A DNA stretch of 64,000 nucleotides from Hyphomicrobiales bacterium (GTDB lineage Bacteria; Pseudomonadota; Alphaproteobacteria; Rhizobiales; Methyloligellaceae), in NCBI GenBank assembly GCA_021775555.1, contig JAJFHP010000022.1, forward strand, positions 1-64,000, written 5' to 3'. The notes under the pieces were generated by a model, which saw only the letters and a program-made list of their open reading frames with translations, had not been told where the DNA came from and ran no database searches. The position numbers and the translations under genes are program-made. Of the stretch, positions 26,828-34,860 are shown one piece after another (the stretch's first letter is position 1; the number at the start of each line of letters is the position of its first letter).

Positions 26828-27984
26828 GCCTTTCAGCCGAAACAACACTGGACTCCTGGAACAGCTTTCCCGGGCTGGTTGCCGACGGCGTACAATGCCG
26901 TCCCGAAAAAACAAGCCGCAAGGTCATGGCTTATGAGGCCGACACGCTTAGCGATGAAGAATGGGATGCTATAGCTGCCGGCTTCGATGATGTCTCATAC
27001 GAGCAGACCGGCGCCTATTGCAGCGCTAGATGGGGAGAGAAAAAGAACAGCCATTTACTGCTTCGCGAGGGGGGAGAAATCGTCGCCGCAGCGCGTGTGC
27101 TTGAGCTCAAAATTCCCGGTCTTGAAAAAGGGCTGGCCTATGTCAAATTCGGGCCCCTGTGGCGGCGCGCAAACCAGCAGCCGGACCCGAGAGCTTATTG
27201 TTCCATTCTGGACGCGCTTGCGGAGGAATATTGTAACAAGCGCGGGCTGGTGCTCTCCATCCTGCCACGAGCCAACCCTGAGTTCAGCGCCCAGGAGAAG
27301 GTCTTGCTCGAAGCCAACGGCTTTACAAACCGCAAGCCTGTAGACGATCCGGCGCGCTATCTTGTCAATTTGCCGCTTGACGAGGAGACGCAGTTTTCGA
27401 GTCTCGGCCAAAGCTGGCGGCGGAATCTTCGGAAATCCAGGAACTTCGATCTGGATATCGGGTTTGCAGATGGCGATCGTGCTTTTGAGAAATTCCAGTC
27501 AATGCATACCAGCATGGTCACGCGCAAGAATGCCGCAAAAGGCGACGCCGTACATCTTCTGCCGCACCTCCGCAATGCTTTGCCGGAGGGCCTTGCGCCA
27601 ACAACCGTTATCGCATCCCATGAGGGTAAACCGGTCGCAGGTGCGATCATCGCACTCAACGGGGATACCGCATATTATCTATACGGCGCGACAACCCAGG
27701 CAGCCTTGCCACTTCGTGCGGGATATGCCCTGCAATGGTGGATCGTGCGCTGGCTGTCGGATCAGGGGCCTGACTGGTACGATTTGGGCGGCACGGGAGG
27801 TGATTCCGGCCTGAATCAATTCAAAACGGGGCTGGTTGGACGGCAAGGACAAATTGTCGATTTGCCCGGTGAATTTGTCAGGTGGAACACCAGCCTTGAC
27901 CGCATGGCAGCGGACGTATTGTTCTCACTTCGGACCTGTCGCCGGCGCATTGCAGGATTGCAGCTGCCAAAGGGATGGAAATGA
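26824..27984 (+). CDS. FemAB/GNAT-like aminoacyl or acyl transferase
   Basis: A 386-residue protein of the FemAB/BioF2-like GNAT fold. FemAB enzymes move an aminoacyl group from charged tRNA onto lipid-linked peptidoglycan precursor; relatives occur in PEP-CTERM and exopolysaccharide loci. The region LGQSWRRNLRKSRNF (near 195), followed by the second-half GNAT core VAGAIIALNGDTAYYLYGAT and WYDLGGTGGDSGLNQFKTGL, supports the call. ATG at 26824 is preceded by AAAGGAGG and overlaps the upstream stop. It also overlaps the flippase start (ATGA at 27981). The acceptor is unknown. Confidence 0.82.
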   Translation: MSLSAETTLDSWNSFPGLVADGVQCRPEKTSRKVMAYEADTLSDEEWDAIAAGFDDVSYEQTGAYCSARWGEKKNSHLLLREGGEIVAAARVLELKIPGLEKGLAYVKFGPLWRRANQQPDPRAYCSILDALAEEYCNKRGLVLSILPRANPEFSAQEKVLLEANGFTNRKPVDDPARYLVNLPLDEETQFSSLGQSWRRNLRKSRNFDLDIGFADGDRAFEKFQSMHTSMVTRKNAAKGDAVHLLPHLRNALPEGLAPTTVIASHEGKPVAGAIIALNGDTAYYLYGATTQAALPLRAGYALQWWIVRWLSDQGPDWYDLGGTGGDSGLNQFKTGLVGRQGQIVDLPGEFVRWNTSLDRMAADVLFSLRTCRRRIAGLQLPKGWK

Positions 27985-29336
27985 TCCTCCCTGATGGCGC
28001 AAAATTGCTAACCCAGACTCTCAGCCTGTCGACCGCGCGGGTCGCAGGTTCGGGCGCCAATTTTATCGCGCAGCTGTTGCTCGCCCGCTCAATGGGCACG
28101 GCTGACCTGGGCTTATTCTACATCGTCACCAGTATGGCTATCCTCCTGGGAGCCGTTGCCAGTATCGGATATCCGGGAATAGCCAACCATCTCATCGTGC
28201 GCTATGCGGCGCGCTGCGAAGACTGGAAAATGAGGGCCTTCGTCCTGGTTGCCCGGCGGGACACGCTGGTCATCGCGTTAGGCCTTGCATTGGCCGGTGT
28301 CGCGGCAATCGCGATAGGAAGCGATGGCAACCTGGGAATAGTCTGGCCCGCGGCCATCGCCGCCCTCTCAATACCCGCATTCGCAACACTCAGGATAAAC
28401 GGGGGAATAGCCAATGCGCTGCAACGTTATTCTCTGTCCATCCTGCCGGACAATCTGATACGGCCCGCTTTGTTTGCCCTGATTATTGGCACGCTCGTAT
28501 TCATGGCCGGATCGCTAACCCTGCTGACCGCCGTCTGCGCTTTTAGCGCGTTGATGATCGTGACAGCTTTTGCGCAAACGTTGATCGTCGGCTGGTCCGC
28601 TGGAGCTGCTGGCCCCGCCCTTGAGCCTGACCGGCGCGAGGTAAAACACTGGCGCAAATCCGGGGGAACTCTGCTGGTGCCGGTTCTGGTGGCAACCTTG
28701 TTCGCCGATTTGGCGATAAGTTTTTCCGGCCTGCTGCTGGAGCACGCACAGGTGGCCATCTTCAGCATCGCCATCAAGATCGCGTTTATGCTGGGGTTCT
28801 TTATTCAGATCGCATACCAGATCGTTCTCCCCCGCTTCACTAAATCCCTGAGGGCAAAAGATCAGGCTGGCGTTGTTGATCTTCTCACCAAGGCCAATGC
28901 CGTAGCGGCAGGCATGATGTTTCTGGCGCTGCTGGCGAGCTGGTTTGCCGGGAGCGAGCTTCTCGGGATTTTTGGAGTTGAGTTCCAGGCTGGCTATTCT
29001 GTCCTGTTAATTCTTGTAGGCGCCCAGCTGGTTCGCGCGCTCGGTGGACCGGCGCTGCCGCTCTTGATTGCCTCGGGACGCCATAAATACGCTATTCCGC
29101 CGATTGCGGCATCACTCGCCGTGTTTGCCGCGACCGCGCTCGCATTGACACCGGCGCTTGGCATAACCGGCATGGCGCTGGCGGTGTTCGCGGCGATTGC
29201 AGTCACCAGCGCAGGGCTGGCGGTTGTTGTGCGCCGGGAACTCGGATTTTCGTGTGACGCCTTGTCCCGGCTTCGTCTGGGTCTGCCATTGCCGGGCCTG
29301 ATCTTAGGGCGCGTTTTTGAAAGGAAACTGTCATGA
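27981..29336 (+). CDS. Wzx/MATE-like polysaccharide or lipid-linked precursor flippase
   Basis: A 451-residue protein of 12-14 predicted helices in the MOP (oligosaccharide flippase) superfamily. The start region ARVAGSGANFIAQLLLARSMGTADLGLFYIVTS is typical of Wzx proteins. Such proteins move undecaprenyl-linked sugars or lipid-linked intermediates to the outer leaflet. ATG at 27981 is selected because AAGGG lies 7 bases upstream and it overlaps the previous stop. Its own stop overlaps the next ATG. No polymerase (Wzy) or glycosyltransferase lies in this operon, so the cargo may be something other than a sugar repeat unit. Confidence 0.82.
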   Translation: MILPDGAKLLTQTLSLSTARVAGSGANFIAQLLLARSMGTADLGLFYIVTSMAILLGAVASIGYPGIANHLIVRYAARCEDWKMRAFVLVARRDTLVIALGLALAGVAAIAIGSDGNLGIVWPAAIAALSIPAFATLRINGGIANALQRYSLSILPDNLIRPALFALIIGTLVFMAGSLTLLTAVCAFSALMIVTAFAQTLIVGWSAGAAGPALEPDRREVKHWRKSGGTLLVPVLVATLFADLAISFSGLLLEHAQVAIFSIAIKIAFMLGFFIQIAYQIVLPRFTKSLRAKDQAGVVDLLTKANAVAAGMMFLALLASWFAGSELLGIFGVEFQAGYSVLLILVGAQLVRALGGPALPLLIASGRHKYAIPPIAASLAVFAATALALTPALGITGMALAVFAAIAVTSAGLAVVVRRELGFSCDALSRLRLGLPLPGLILGRVFERKLS

Positions 29337-30619
29337 CACGCCACCAGGAAAAAGACACTGTCCTGATACTGGGTAATTACCGTACGACTTTCTCGGTCGC
29401 CAGGGTGCTTAGCGATGACGGGTACAATGTCATCGTAGGCGAGGACGATGATAGAGTCGCCGGGGCCAGATATTCCCGTTTTGTCGATGAGATGTGGGAT
29501 CATCCAGACCTGGATACGGAGGCAGGCGCAACGTTCGGTCAGGCCCTGAAGTTATTCCTCGATCAGCGGCCGGACATCACGGCGATTTTTCCGGTTGCGG
29601 AAGAATTCGTTGTATGGCTTGCGAAAAACAGGACTTCAATACCGGCGCATATTACCATCGTGTCGCCTGAAGCCCGCACCGTCGAGCTATGCCTGGACAA
29701 GGTAAGAATGCTCGATCTGGCGTCGCGGGCGGGAGTCACCTGTGCACCATACGCCGTGGTGGAGACACTTGAAGAACTTTACGAACAATCCCGTCAGGTA
29801 GGTTTTCCAATTATCGTGCGCCCGTTCAGCCACCTGAACCGGCTCGGTCACAAGAAGGCGATTATCTGTCAGGATCACGATGAGCTTTTGGATATCTTCG
29901 CCAGCTGGCCGCACGGGCAGCCCGGATTGCTTTTGCAGCGTTATGTGTCCGGCGTTCGGCATGATCTATATTTCATCGCCGTAAACGGTGAAATCAGGTC
30001 ACTGCTTGAAACCATGATCACACGTACCGATCATGTAGACGGTACCGGTCTTTCTACCGAGGGTGTGCATTGTGCTGTAACGCCCGCGTTCAAAAAGGAC
30101 ACCCAGAGACTTGTCGGAGAAATTGGTTATACGGGCATCGGCTTTGTTCAGTTTATCCGCGATCCGCACACCGGGGAGGCCACCTTCCTTGAGCTAAATC
30201 CAAGAACTGCCGGCTCTCACTACTGTGCCGAAGCGGTTGGCATGCCTCTTACCAGAGCAGCGATGCAACTGGCCCGGGGTACGACCGATATCGGCCTGGA
30301 CCCGGCCCATCATTACCCGACCGGTATCTACTATTGCTGGATATACGGCGACATATATGGTTTGAAAGAAGCGGTTGAGCACGGCGAGATCGGGGCCAGC
30401 GGTGCGTGTATGTGGGTCATCCATGCACTCCGATCCCTACTGAGAGCGCGAATCCACCTGACCTTCACATGGCGGGATCCGCTGCCACCGTTTGCCATGC
30501 TTCTGCGCCACGCCGGCCGCCTTGTCACGGCAAAGTTCAGATCGCAGGATGCGGTGGCAGCTCTGCACAGAGGCATGCAAATCCACACTCCGGACAACAC
30601 TGAAACTGTTACCAAATGA
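29333..30619 (+). CDS. ATP-grasp ligase
   Basis: A 428-residue ATP-grasp enzyme. The N-terminal Rossmann-like part starts VLILGNYRTTFSVARVL. The ATP-binding lid follows, with GFPIIVRPF, LLLQRYVSG and the metal-binding TFLELNPRTAGSHYC motif. ATP-grasp enzymes join a carboxylate to an amine through an acylphosphate. ATG at 29333 has GAAAGGA upstream and overlaps the flippase stop. Together with the FemAB-like transferase, it points to an amide-bonded or peptide-like product. A carbamoyl-phosphate-like role is unlikely, given the absence of the other domains. Confidence 0.85.
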   Translation: MTRHQEKDTVLILGNYRTTFSVARVLSDDGYNVIVGEDDDRVAGARYSRFVDEMWDHPDLDTEAGATFGQALKLFLDQRPDITAIFPVAEEFVVWLAKNRTSIPAHITIVSPEARTVELCLDKVRMLDLASRAGVTCAPYAVVETLEELYEQSRQVGFPIIVRPFSHLNRLGHKKAIICQDHDELLDIFASWPHGQPGLLLQRYVSGVRHDLYFIAVNGEIRSLLETMITRTDHVDGTGLSTEGVHCAVTPAFKKDTQRLVGEIGYTGIGFVQFIRDPHTGEATFLELNPRTAGSHYCAEAVGMPLTRAAMQLARGTTDIGLDPAHHYPTGIYYCWIYGDIYGLKEAVEHGEIGASGACMWVIHALRSLLRARIHLTFTWRDPLPPFAMLLRHAGRLVTAKFRSQDAVAALHRGMQIHTPDNTETVTK

Positions 30620-30667
30620 GGTCCAGATAACGAAATCTAAATTCCTTGGAGTGTAGTGTATTGGTTC

Positions 30668-30741
30668 GCGGGTGTAGCTCAGTGGCAGAGCTATGATCTT
30701 CCAGGTCGTGTGCACAGGTTCGATTCCTGTTACCCGCTCCA
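30668..30741 (+). tRNA. tRNA-Gly (anticodon TCC)
   Basis: A 74-base cloverleaf with encoded CCA. The acceptor is GCGGGTG/TACCCGC with one G-U pair, the D stem is GCTC/GAGC, the loop CTTCCAG gives anticodon TCC, and the T stem is ACAGG/CCTGT. The anticodon stem ATGAT/GTCGT has two T-G pairs, so it is weaker than that of the first tRNA-Gly. Confidence 0.85.
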
Positions 30742-31171
30742 ACATCCACTTCGCATTTTGTCTTCTTGGCCCAAGACACGTTAATCGAACATGATCCTGC
30801 AGTTGATCGGCGCGTTCGCTCTTGGCTGTGGCCAGCGTCACACTGAATATGATCGCAACGCTGCCCAGCAATTTAAACTGACACCGGTTTGTTTGCCACT
30901 AACTGATCCTTCCCCAATGAATTGATCCGCCCTGATATGATGGAAATCAAGGCCGGTCAGTAATGACGAAGTTGCATCAGGCAGCTGTCCTTCACAACCA
31001 GCTGCATGTCTGCTTTCGGGGGCAAAGCGGACATTAGCTACCCTCCTCGGATTGAGGCTCTCTAATCCGGTCCGACCAACGCTTGGGGCCGCCCGCACAC
31101 CTCTCAACCAGCATCTGTCATCGCCAAATTCCTGTCTGGCTGAAATAGCCGGAATTGGTTATCGTGCCGCG
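30742..31171. other. intergenic region after tRNA-Gly
   Basis: About 430 bases with no gene. It holds repeat copy B (31006-31085). No other signal was recognised. Confidence 0.6.
31006..31085 (+). repeat. dispersed 80-bp repeat, copy B
   Basis: Same element and orientation as copy A: GTCTGCTTTCGGGGGCAAAG, then ACATTAGCTACCCTCCTCGG and CTCTCTAATCCGGTCCGACC. It begins about 265 bases after the second tRNA-Gly. Confidence 0.8.
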
Positions 31172-31369
31172 ATGTCAGTGCTGCTGCGCCAAATTGCCCG
31201 CTACGTTGCACAAAAAGCTGCGTCCGATCCCGAGGCAAAGGAGAAGGTGGTCAAGGCAGCCCGCGACGTTGTTGAAGAAGCCAAAAAGATCGCCAAGAAA
31301 GATGACCGCGCTTATGCCGCTGGCCGGGCTTTCCGCCAGGCGATCGACAAGCTGCAGGGCAATCGATAG
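31172..31369 (+). CDS. small charged hypothetical protein
   Basis: 65 residues starting at ATG 31172 (MSVLLRQIARYVAQK). It is almost entirely helical, rich in Lys, Ala and Glu (KEKVVKAARDVVEEAKKIAKK), and could form an amphipathic helix or coiled coil. The frame is open further upstream through repeat B, which is not coding. It precedes the hemerythrin gene by about 105 bases. The family is unknown to me. Confidence 0.55.
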   Translation: MSVLLRQIARYVAQKAASDPEAKEKVVKAARDVVEEAKKIAKKDDRAYAAGRAFRQAIDKLQGNR

Positions 31370-31474
31370 CTGGGAGCTGCGACTTCCGTTCCATTTTGTC
31401 GCAGTGGCGATACGTCTGCTAGGCGCCACTCGATTTGGTTGATCTTCTTAAAAGATCTTCCAAGGGAGTTTGCA

Positions 31475-32065
31475 GTGAACCAGACCATCAAAACGCTGCG
31501 TATTGAGCACCGCAACATTGCATATCTCCTCGACTTATTGGAGCGACAGACGGATAGCATCGAAAAGTCAGGCGATCCTGATCTTTCGCTGATCGTGGAA
31601 ATTGTCGACTACTTGCGCAGCTTTCCTGACATGTACCACCACCCAAAGGAAGATCTGGTCCTTCGAAGGCTACGCGAGCGTGCGACTGGATTTGATGAAA
31701 AGTTCTTCAAGCTTGATGATGATCATGAGCATCTGTCCGACGAGTTGCATTCGTTTTCGAAGAAGGTGTCAGCCCTACTGACAGATCCGAGCCCAATGAC
31801 TCGTTCGGATTTTATTCTGTCAGCACGCTCATTCATAAACCGTGAGCGCGAACATATGGCAATGGAAGAACGTTTCTTCTTACCTGCGGCGGAGCGCTGG
31901 CTAACGGATGAAGATTGGAACGAGATAGACAAAGTTGTGGGACGGTTCCCTGATCCAATGGCAGCGCTGGACTCTGGTCAACGTTTTATCCGCATAAACA
32001 AACATCTGGAGAGTGGGAGAAACACCGGGGCGGCATACTCAGACGAAACATCTGCCCCGGTCTAA
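31475..32065 (+). CDS. hemerythrin HHE domain protein
   Basis: A 196-residue four-helix protein with a non-heme diiron site that senses or carries oxygen, or handles nitric oxide and iron. Likely ligands are H in LRIEHRN, HH in MYHHPKEDL, H in DDDHEHL and the H/E of REREHMAMEE. GTG at 31475 is chosen because GGGAG lies 6 bases upstream; a TTG at 31439 has no such signal. It is followed by a CBS-domain gene and a methyltransferase gene on the same strand with 100-150-base gaps. Confidence 0.88.
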   Translation: MNQTIKTLRIEHRNIAYLLDLLERQTDSIEKSGDPDLSLIVEIVDYLRSFPDMYHHPKEDLVLRRLRERATGFDEKFFKLDDDHEHLSDELHSFSKKVSALLTDPSPMTRSDFILSARSFINREREHMAMEERFFLPAAERWLTDEDWNEIDKVVGRFPDPMAALDSGQRFIRINKHLESGRNTGAAYSDETSAPV

Positions 32066-32218
32066 CCAAGTGAGCGTTCTTGCCAGGTGAGTAGCATGCC
32101 GGCTCCTGGCCAGAAGTAGACGATCTATCCTGTGTGGACATAAATTGACTTTCACATTTGATTTAGGTCACTGGTTCCGGGGGGTTTTTTTGCAGGAGTT
32201 TGCATCTGTGAGGTACAC

Positions 32219-32668
32219 ATGAGCGATCAATCCAGTGCTTCAACAACAATTCGCCAGTTGCTCGATGAGAAGGGAAGCGACGTTTGGGATATTGACCCCG
32301 ACGACTCCGTCTTTAACGCTGTTACAAAAATGTCGATCAAAGATATCGGGGGATTGCTTGTCCTGGAAGACGAGAAAATTATCGGGATCATCACCGAACG
32401 GGACTATACGCGCAATGTCATCTTGAAGGGTAAAACGTCACCCGAGACCGCTGTGCGCGATATCATGAGCGACAACGTAATCTGCGTCACGCCAGAGCAA
32501 TCGATATTTGAATGTCTGGAAATCATGACGGAAAAGCGCGTCCGTCATCTCCCGGTCGTGGACAACGATCGGTTGGCTGGCATGGTATCAATTGGAGATC
32601 TGGTGAGCAGGATTATCAGCGATCAGAAGGGTGCCATAGAGGAGCTTCAAAAAACCAGCCAGAGTTAA
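32219..32668 (+). CDS. CBS domain protein
   Basis: 149 residues that consist almost only of a CBS pair (Bateman module): residues about 20-70 with LLVLEDEKIIGIITERDYTRNV and about 80-140 with VTPEQSIFECLEIMTEKRVRHLPVVDNDRLAGMVSIGDLVSRI. Such stand-alone modules bind adenosyl nucleotides and modulate partner proteins. ATG at 32219 is preceded by a GAGG. The partner is not evident. Confidence 0.9.
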   Translation: MSDQSSASTTIRQLLDEKGSDVWDIDPDDSVFNAVTKMSIKDIGGLLVLEDEKIIGIITERDYTRNVILKGKTSPETAVRDIMSDNVICVTPEQSIFECLEIMTEKRVRHLPVVDNDRLAGMVSIGDLVSRIISDQKGAIEELQKTSQS

Positions 32669-32773
32669 AGCCGATATCCCCCGGATATGGCGGATCGTAT
32701 CGTAAACACCGAACACAATGTCCGCGTATGACCCATAGCGGAAGTCACCTGCCAACATGCTACACTGTGCTGC

Positions 32774-33412
32774 ATGGGTTTTTATGACGAGGAAGAGACC
32801 GCTCGCGAATACATCGCCATGGCGGATGGGTATGACGGCAGCGAACTGATCACCGCAATGTCCGAACACGTGCCGCAAGGCGCGAGCGTATTGGAGATTG
32901 GGATGGGGCCAGGAACAGACCTCAATATTCTTGGCCAGCAGTATCGTGTCACAGGGTCGGACAACTCCCGGTTTTTCGTCGATCTTTATCGGCAAGAGCG
33001 ACCTGATGCGGATTTGTTGATTTTAGATGCAGTTAAACTGGATACAGATCGCAAATTCGACTGCATCTATTCGAACAAAGTTCTGCATCATCTCAGTCAG
33101 GATGAACTGCAAAGCTCACTGGAACGTCAGAATCAGGTGTTGAACAAGGGCGGTTATCTGATGCATTCATTCTGGAAGGGCGACAGGGTAGAAGAAATGC
33201 ATGGTCTCAAATTCTTCTATCGTACCGAGGCACAGCTCCGGTTAAGTTTTGAACGACTTTATGATCTCATCAGCTTGGTGACTTACGAAGAGCTGGAGCC
33301 AGATGATTCAATCTATGTGCTGGCTCAACGATCACGAAAGTTGCACTCACAGCGGATTGGGCAGGCCGGTCCTTTGGCATTTATGAGTACACAGCCTGGT
33401 CTGATCCCATAA
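32774..33412 (+). CDS. class I SAM-dependent methyltransferase
   Basis: 212 residues with a Rossmann methyltransferase core: VLEIGMGPGTDL (motif I, near 41), then NSRFFVDLY, FDCIYSNKVLHHL and the LNKGGYLMHSFWKG stretch that follows the motif IV region. The acceptor is unknown; the GxGxGxD-like motif is GMGPGTD. It follows the CBS gene by 105 bases. Confidence 0.85.
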   Translation: MGFYDEEETAREYIAMADGYDGSELITAMSEHVPQGASVLEIGMGPGTDLNILGQQYRVTGSDNSRFFVDLYRQERPDADLLILDAVKLDTDRKFDCIYSNKVLHHLSQDELQSSLERQNQVLNKGGYLMHSFWKGDRVEEMHGLKFFYRTEAQLRLSFERLYDLISLVTYEELEPDDSIYVLAQRSRKLHSQRIGQAGPLAFMSTQPGLIP

Positions 33413-33515
33413 TCTAGAGGGGCGCCATACCGGTCGTTAGAGCCGAGTAATTTCTGGCATTTCCGTGGTTGGAAATCCGGCTTGGCACCGCCTCTAAACT
33501 ATAGTTGCGACACTC

Positions 33516-33812
33516 CTAGAGGTAGAGGGCGCTGCAGTTTGAAAGTTTGCTGTGATAGACGTTGCGGCAATTGCGAATCATGGGGCTGCTGTTGCCAGCC
33601 TGCCCGCTGCAAGCGCGGAAAAACCGCATGGCGGTTGCGGCGCAAACGTTATACTTCTTGAGAGCTTCAGCTTTCCGAGCAAGTTCACGGGACTGGATGC
33701 GGCCCTGCGTCGGATCTTGCTGGGCGAATGCGCTCGTGTCGGCCACAGACGCCACAGCGGCAATCATCGCTGCCGCAATCAAAGCTTTCTTGATGTTCAT
33801 ATTGATAGTCAT
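33516..33812 (-). CDS. small secreted cysteine-containing protein
   Basis: 98 residues from ATG 33812 with AAGGAG 8 bases upstream. A signal peptide (MNIKKALIAAAMIAAVASVADTSAFAQ region) ends at an AFA-QQ cleavage site. The mature part contains four cysteines (NVCAATAM, FFRACSGQ, MIRNCRN and LSNCSAL), which probably form two disulfides. I do not recognise the family. It is transcribed alone. Confidence 0.65.
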   Translation of the reverse strand: MTINMNIKKALIAAAMIAAVASVADTSAFAQQDPTQGRIQSRELARKAEALKKYNVCAATAMRFFRACSGQAGNSSPMIRNCRNVYHSKLSNCSALYL

Positions 33813-33891
33813 GGGTAAGTCTCCTTCGATTTTATCATTTGGTTGTGTTGGCTCGTTGACAACCAAATCGGATCGAATTTGGCGATCTGAA

Positions 33892-33905
33892 GTGACGCAG
33901 ATCAC
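33892..33905. promoter_or_regulatory. possible CRP/FNR-type site
   Basis: GTGA-N6-TCAC is a perfect CRP-like palindrome, 80-93 bases upstream of the secreted protein start. An adenylate cyclase gene lies nearby. Chance occurrence cannot be excluded. Confidence 0.35.
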
Positions 33906-34011
33906 ACATTGGCTCTTTGGCCAGACCGCCCGGAATTTGTGACGTGAATGAGTAGCTCAAAAACGACGCCCCCATATGAAGGCTACTGAACGTCAAGATT
34001 TTTGAGACTGG

Positions 34012-34094
34012 CTAACGTCCGCTATTGGTACAAAGCAGACATTCCAGCCTATGCCGTTTTATGCCCCCTTTCGGGGGTAAAGCGGACATTTCCA
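34012..34094 (+). repeat. dispersed repeat, divergent copy C
   Basis: AACGTCCGCTATTGGTACAAAGCAGACATT and TGCCCCCTTTCGGGGGTAAAGCGGACATT are two hairpins with the TGTCCGCTTT / AAAGCGGACA theme of copies A and B. The later CTACCCTCCTCGG part of those copies is missing. Confidence 0.6.
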
Positions 34095-34127
34095 TCAGCA
34101 CTGTAAGTTTTTTGAGTAGTAGCCGAC

Positions 34128-34691
34128 TTAGATCAGGATACCATCTTCATAGACATGGTTGACGCGCCCGCGTGGCTTCTTCGCCTGTGCGCTGAGATTG
34201 AAACTGGACGGCCGTGTCATTTTGGAGACGGGTGGTTTCTTCCTTTTACGCATCGGTCCCACATAGTCATTGGTGATGACGAAGGGTTTCGGGTCGGCCA
34301 GCATTGCATGGATGCGATAATAGAGATCCTTTGCGGCGATGGGCTTGGCCAGCATGGAGTTTATCCCCGCGTCCAGCACTTTCATGACCTTGTGGTGGTC
34401 CGGCATACCGGTAATCAGCAGGATGGGCACCTCGCGGTTGCAGCAGTCTTCATCATGGCGGATATGCTTGGCAAAATCGGCGCCATCCAGCTCCCCCAGA
34501 AAGAAATCCAGTATAACCGCATCGAAATCATCGCTGTAGATATGCTCCACGGCGCCCGGCACATCGCGGGCGAAGCGCACATGCTGCACGCCGAACCCGC
34601 GCAGCATCTCGCCCAGTAACCGGCGCATGAGCGCATGGTTCTCGACAATGAGAATTCGCAGTTGTGAGAAGTCGATAGATGATTTGAGCAT
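34128..34691 (-). CDS. single-domain response regulator (CheY-like receiver)
   Basis: A 187-residue receiver-domain protein. The phospho-acceptor aspartate is in AVILDFFLGELDGADFA (near 58), with acidic residues in the early LIVENHALMRRLL strand and the T/K positions in ILLITGMPD and MLAKPIAAKDL. About 50 basic residues follow the receiver (KPPVSKMTRPSSF..., MRKRKK), a tail unlike DNA-binding output domains. It precedes the cyclase gene only through a palindromic repeat. The partner kinase is unknown. Confidence 0.85.
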   Translation of the reverse strand: MLKSSIDFSQLRILIVENHALMRRLLGEMLRGFGVQHVRFARDVPGAVEHIYSDDFDAVILDFFLGELDGADFAKHIRHDEDCCNREVPILLITGMPDHHKVMKVLDAGINSMLAKPIAAKDLYYRIHAMLADPKPFVITNDYVGPMRKRKKPPVSKMTRPSSFNLSAQAKKPRGRVNHVYEDGILI

Positions 34692-34754
34692 TGGCCACTA
34701 CGCGCCGAACTTGTTACGCGTCGACCCTGCCGCAGGAAGGTTAAAAAAGCGCTA

Positions 34755-34860
34755 GTGCGTATCACCGATAAGTGGGAACCGGTTATCGAAAAATGATACG
34801 CATAAACGAATAGATAGATCGCTGTTTTGATTCCATCAAAACATGAAGCGATCTAGGACG
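34755..34860 (-). repeat. rhizobial-type palindromic repeat, copy 2
   Basis: The second copy of the element seen at 20290-20395. The minus strand gives AGATCGCT / AGCGATCT enclosing GTTTTGAT / ATCAAAAC, then GCGTATCA ... TGATACGC. The stop codon of the adjacent cyclase lies inside the repeat. Confidence 0.8.

Larger units (their letters stand above)
33813..34127. other. intergenic region with repeat copy C
   Basis: About 315 bases without a gene. It contains the CRP-like palindrome near the left end and two hairpin-forming segments related to repeats A and B near 34012-34094. Confidence 0.55.

Noticed and set aside
26824..27984. PEP-CTERM system assignment for the FemAB-like gene
   Set aside because: No exosortase, PEP-CTERM protein or PrsK/PrsR-like gene is in the window; the resemblance rests on FemAB and sigma-54 only.
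32156..32170. FNR-like match upstream of the CBS gene
   Set aside because: Only TTGAT-N4-GTCAC, with a poor second half; expected by chance many times in 64 kb.
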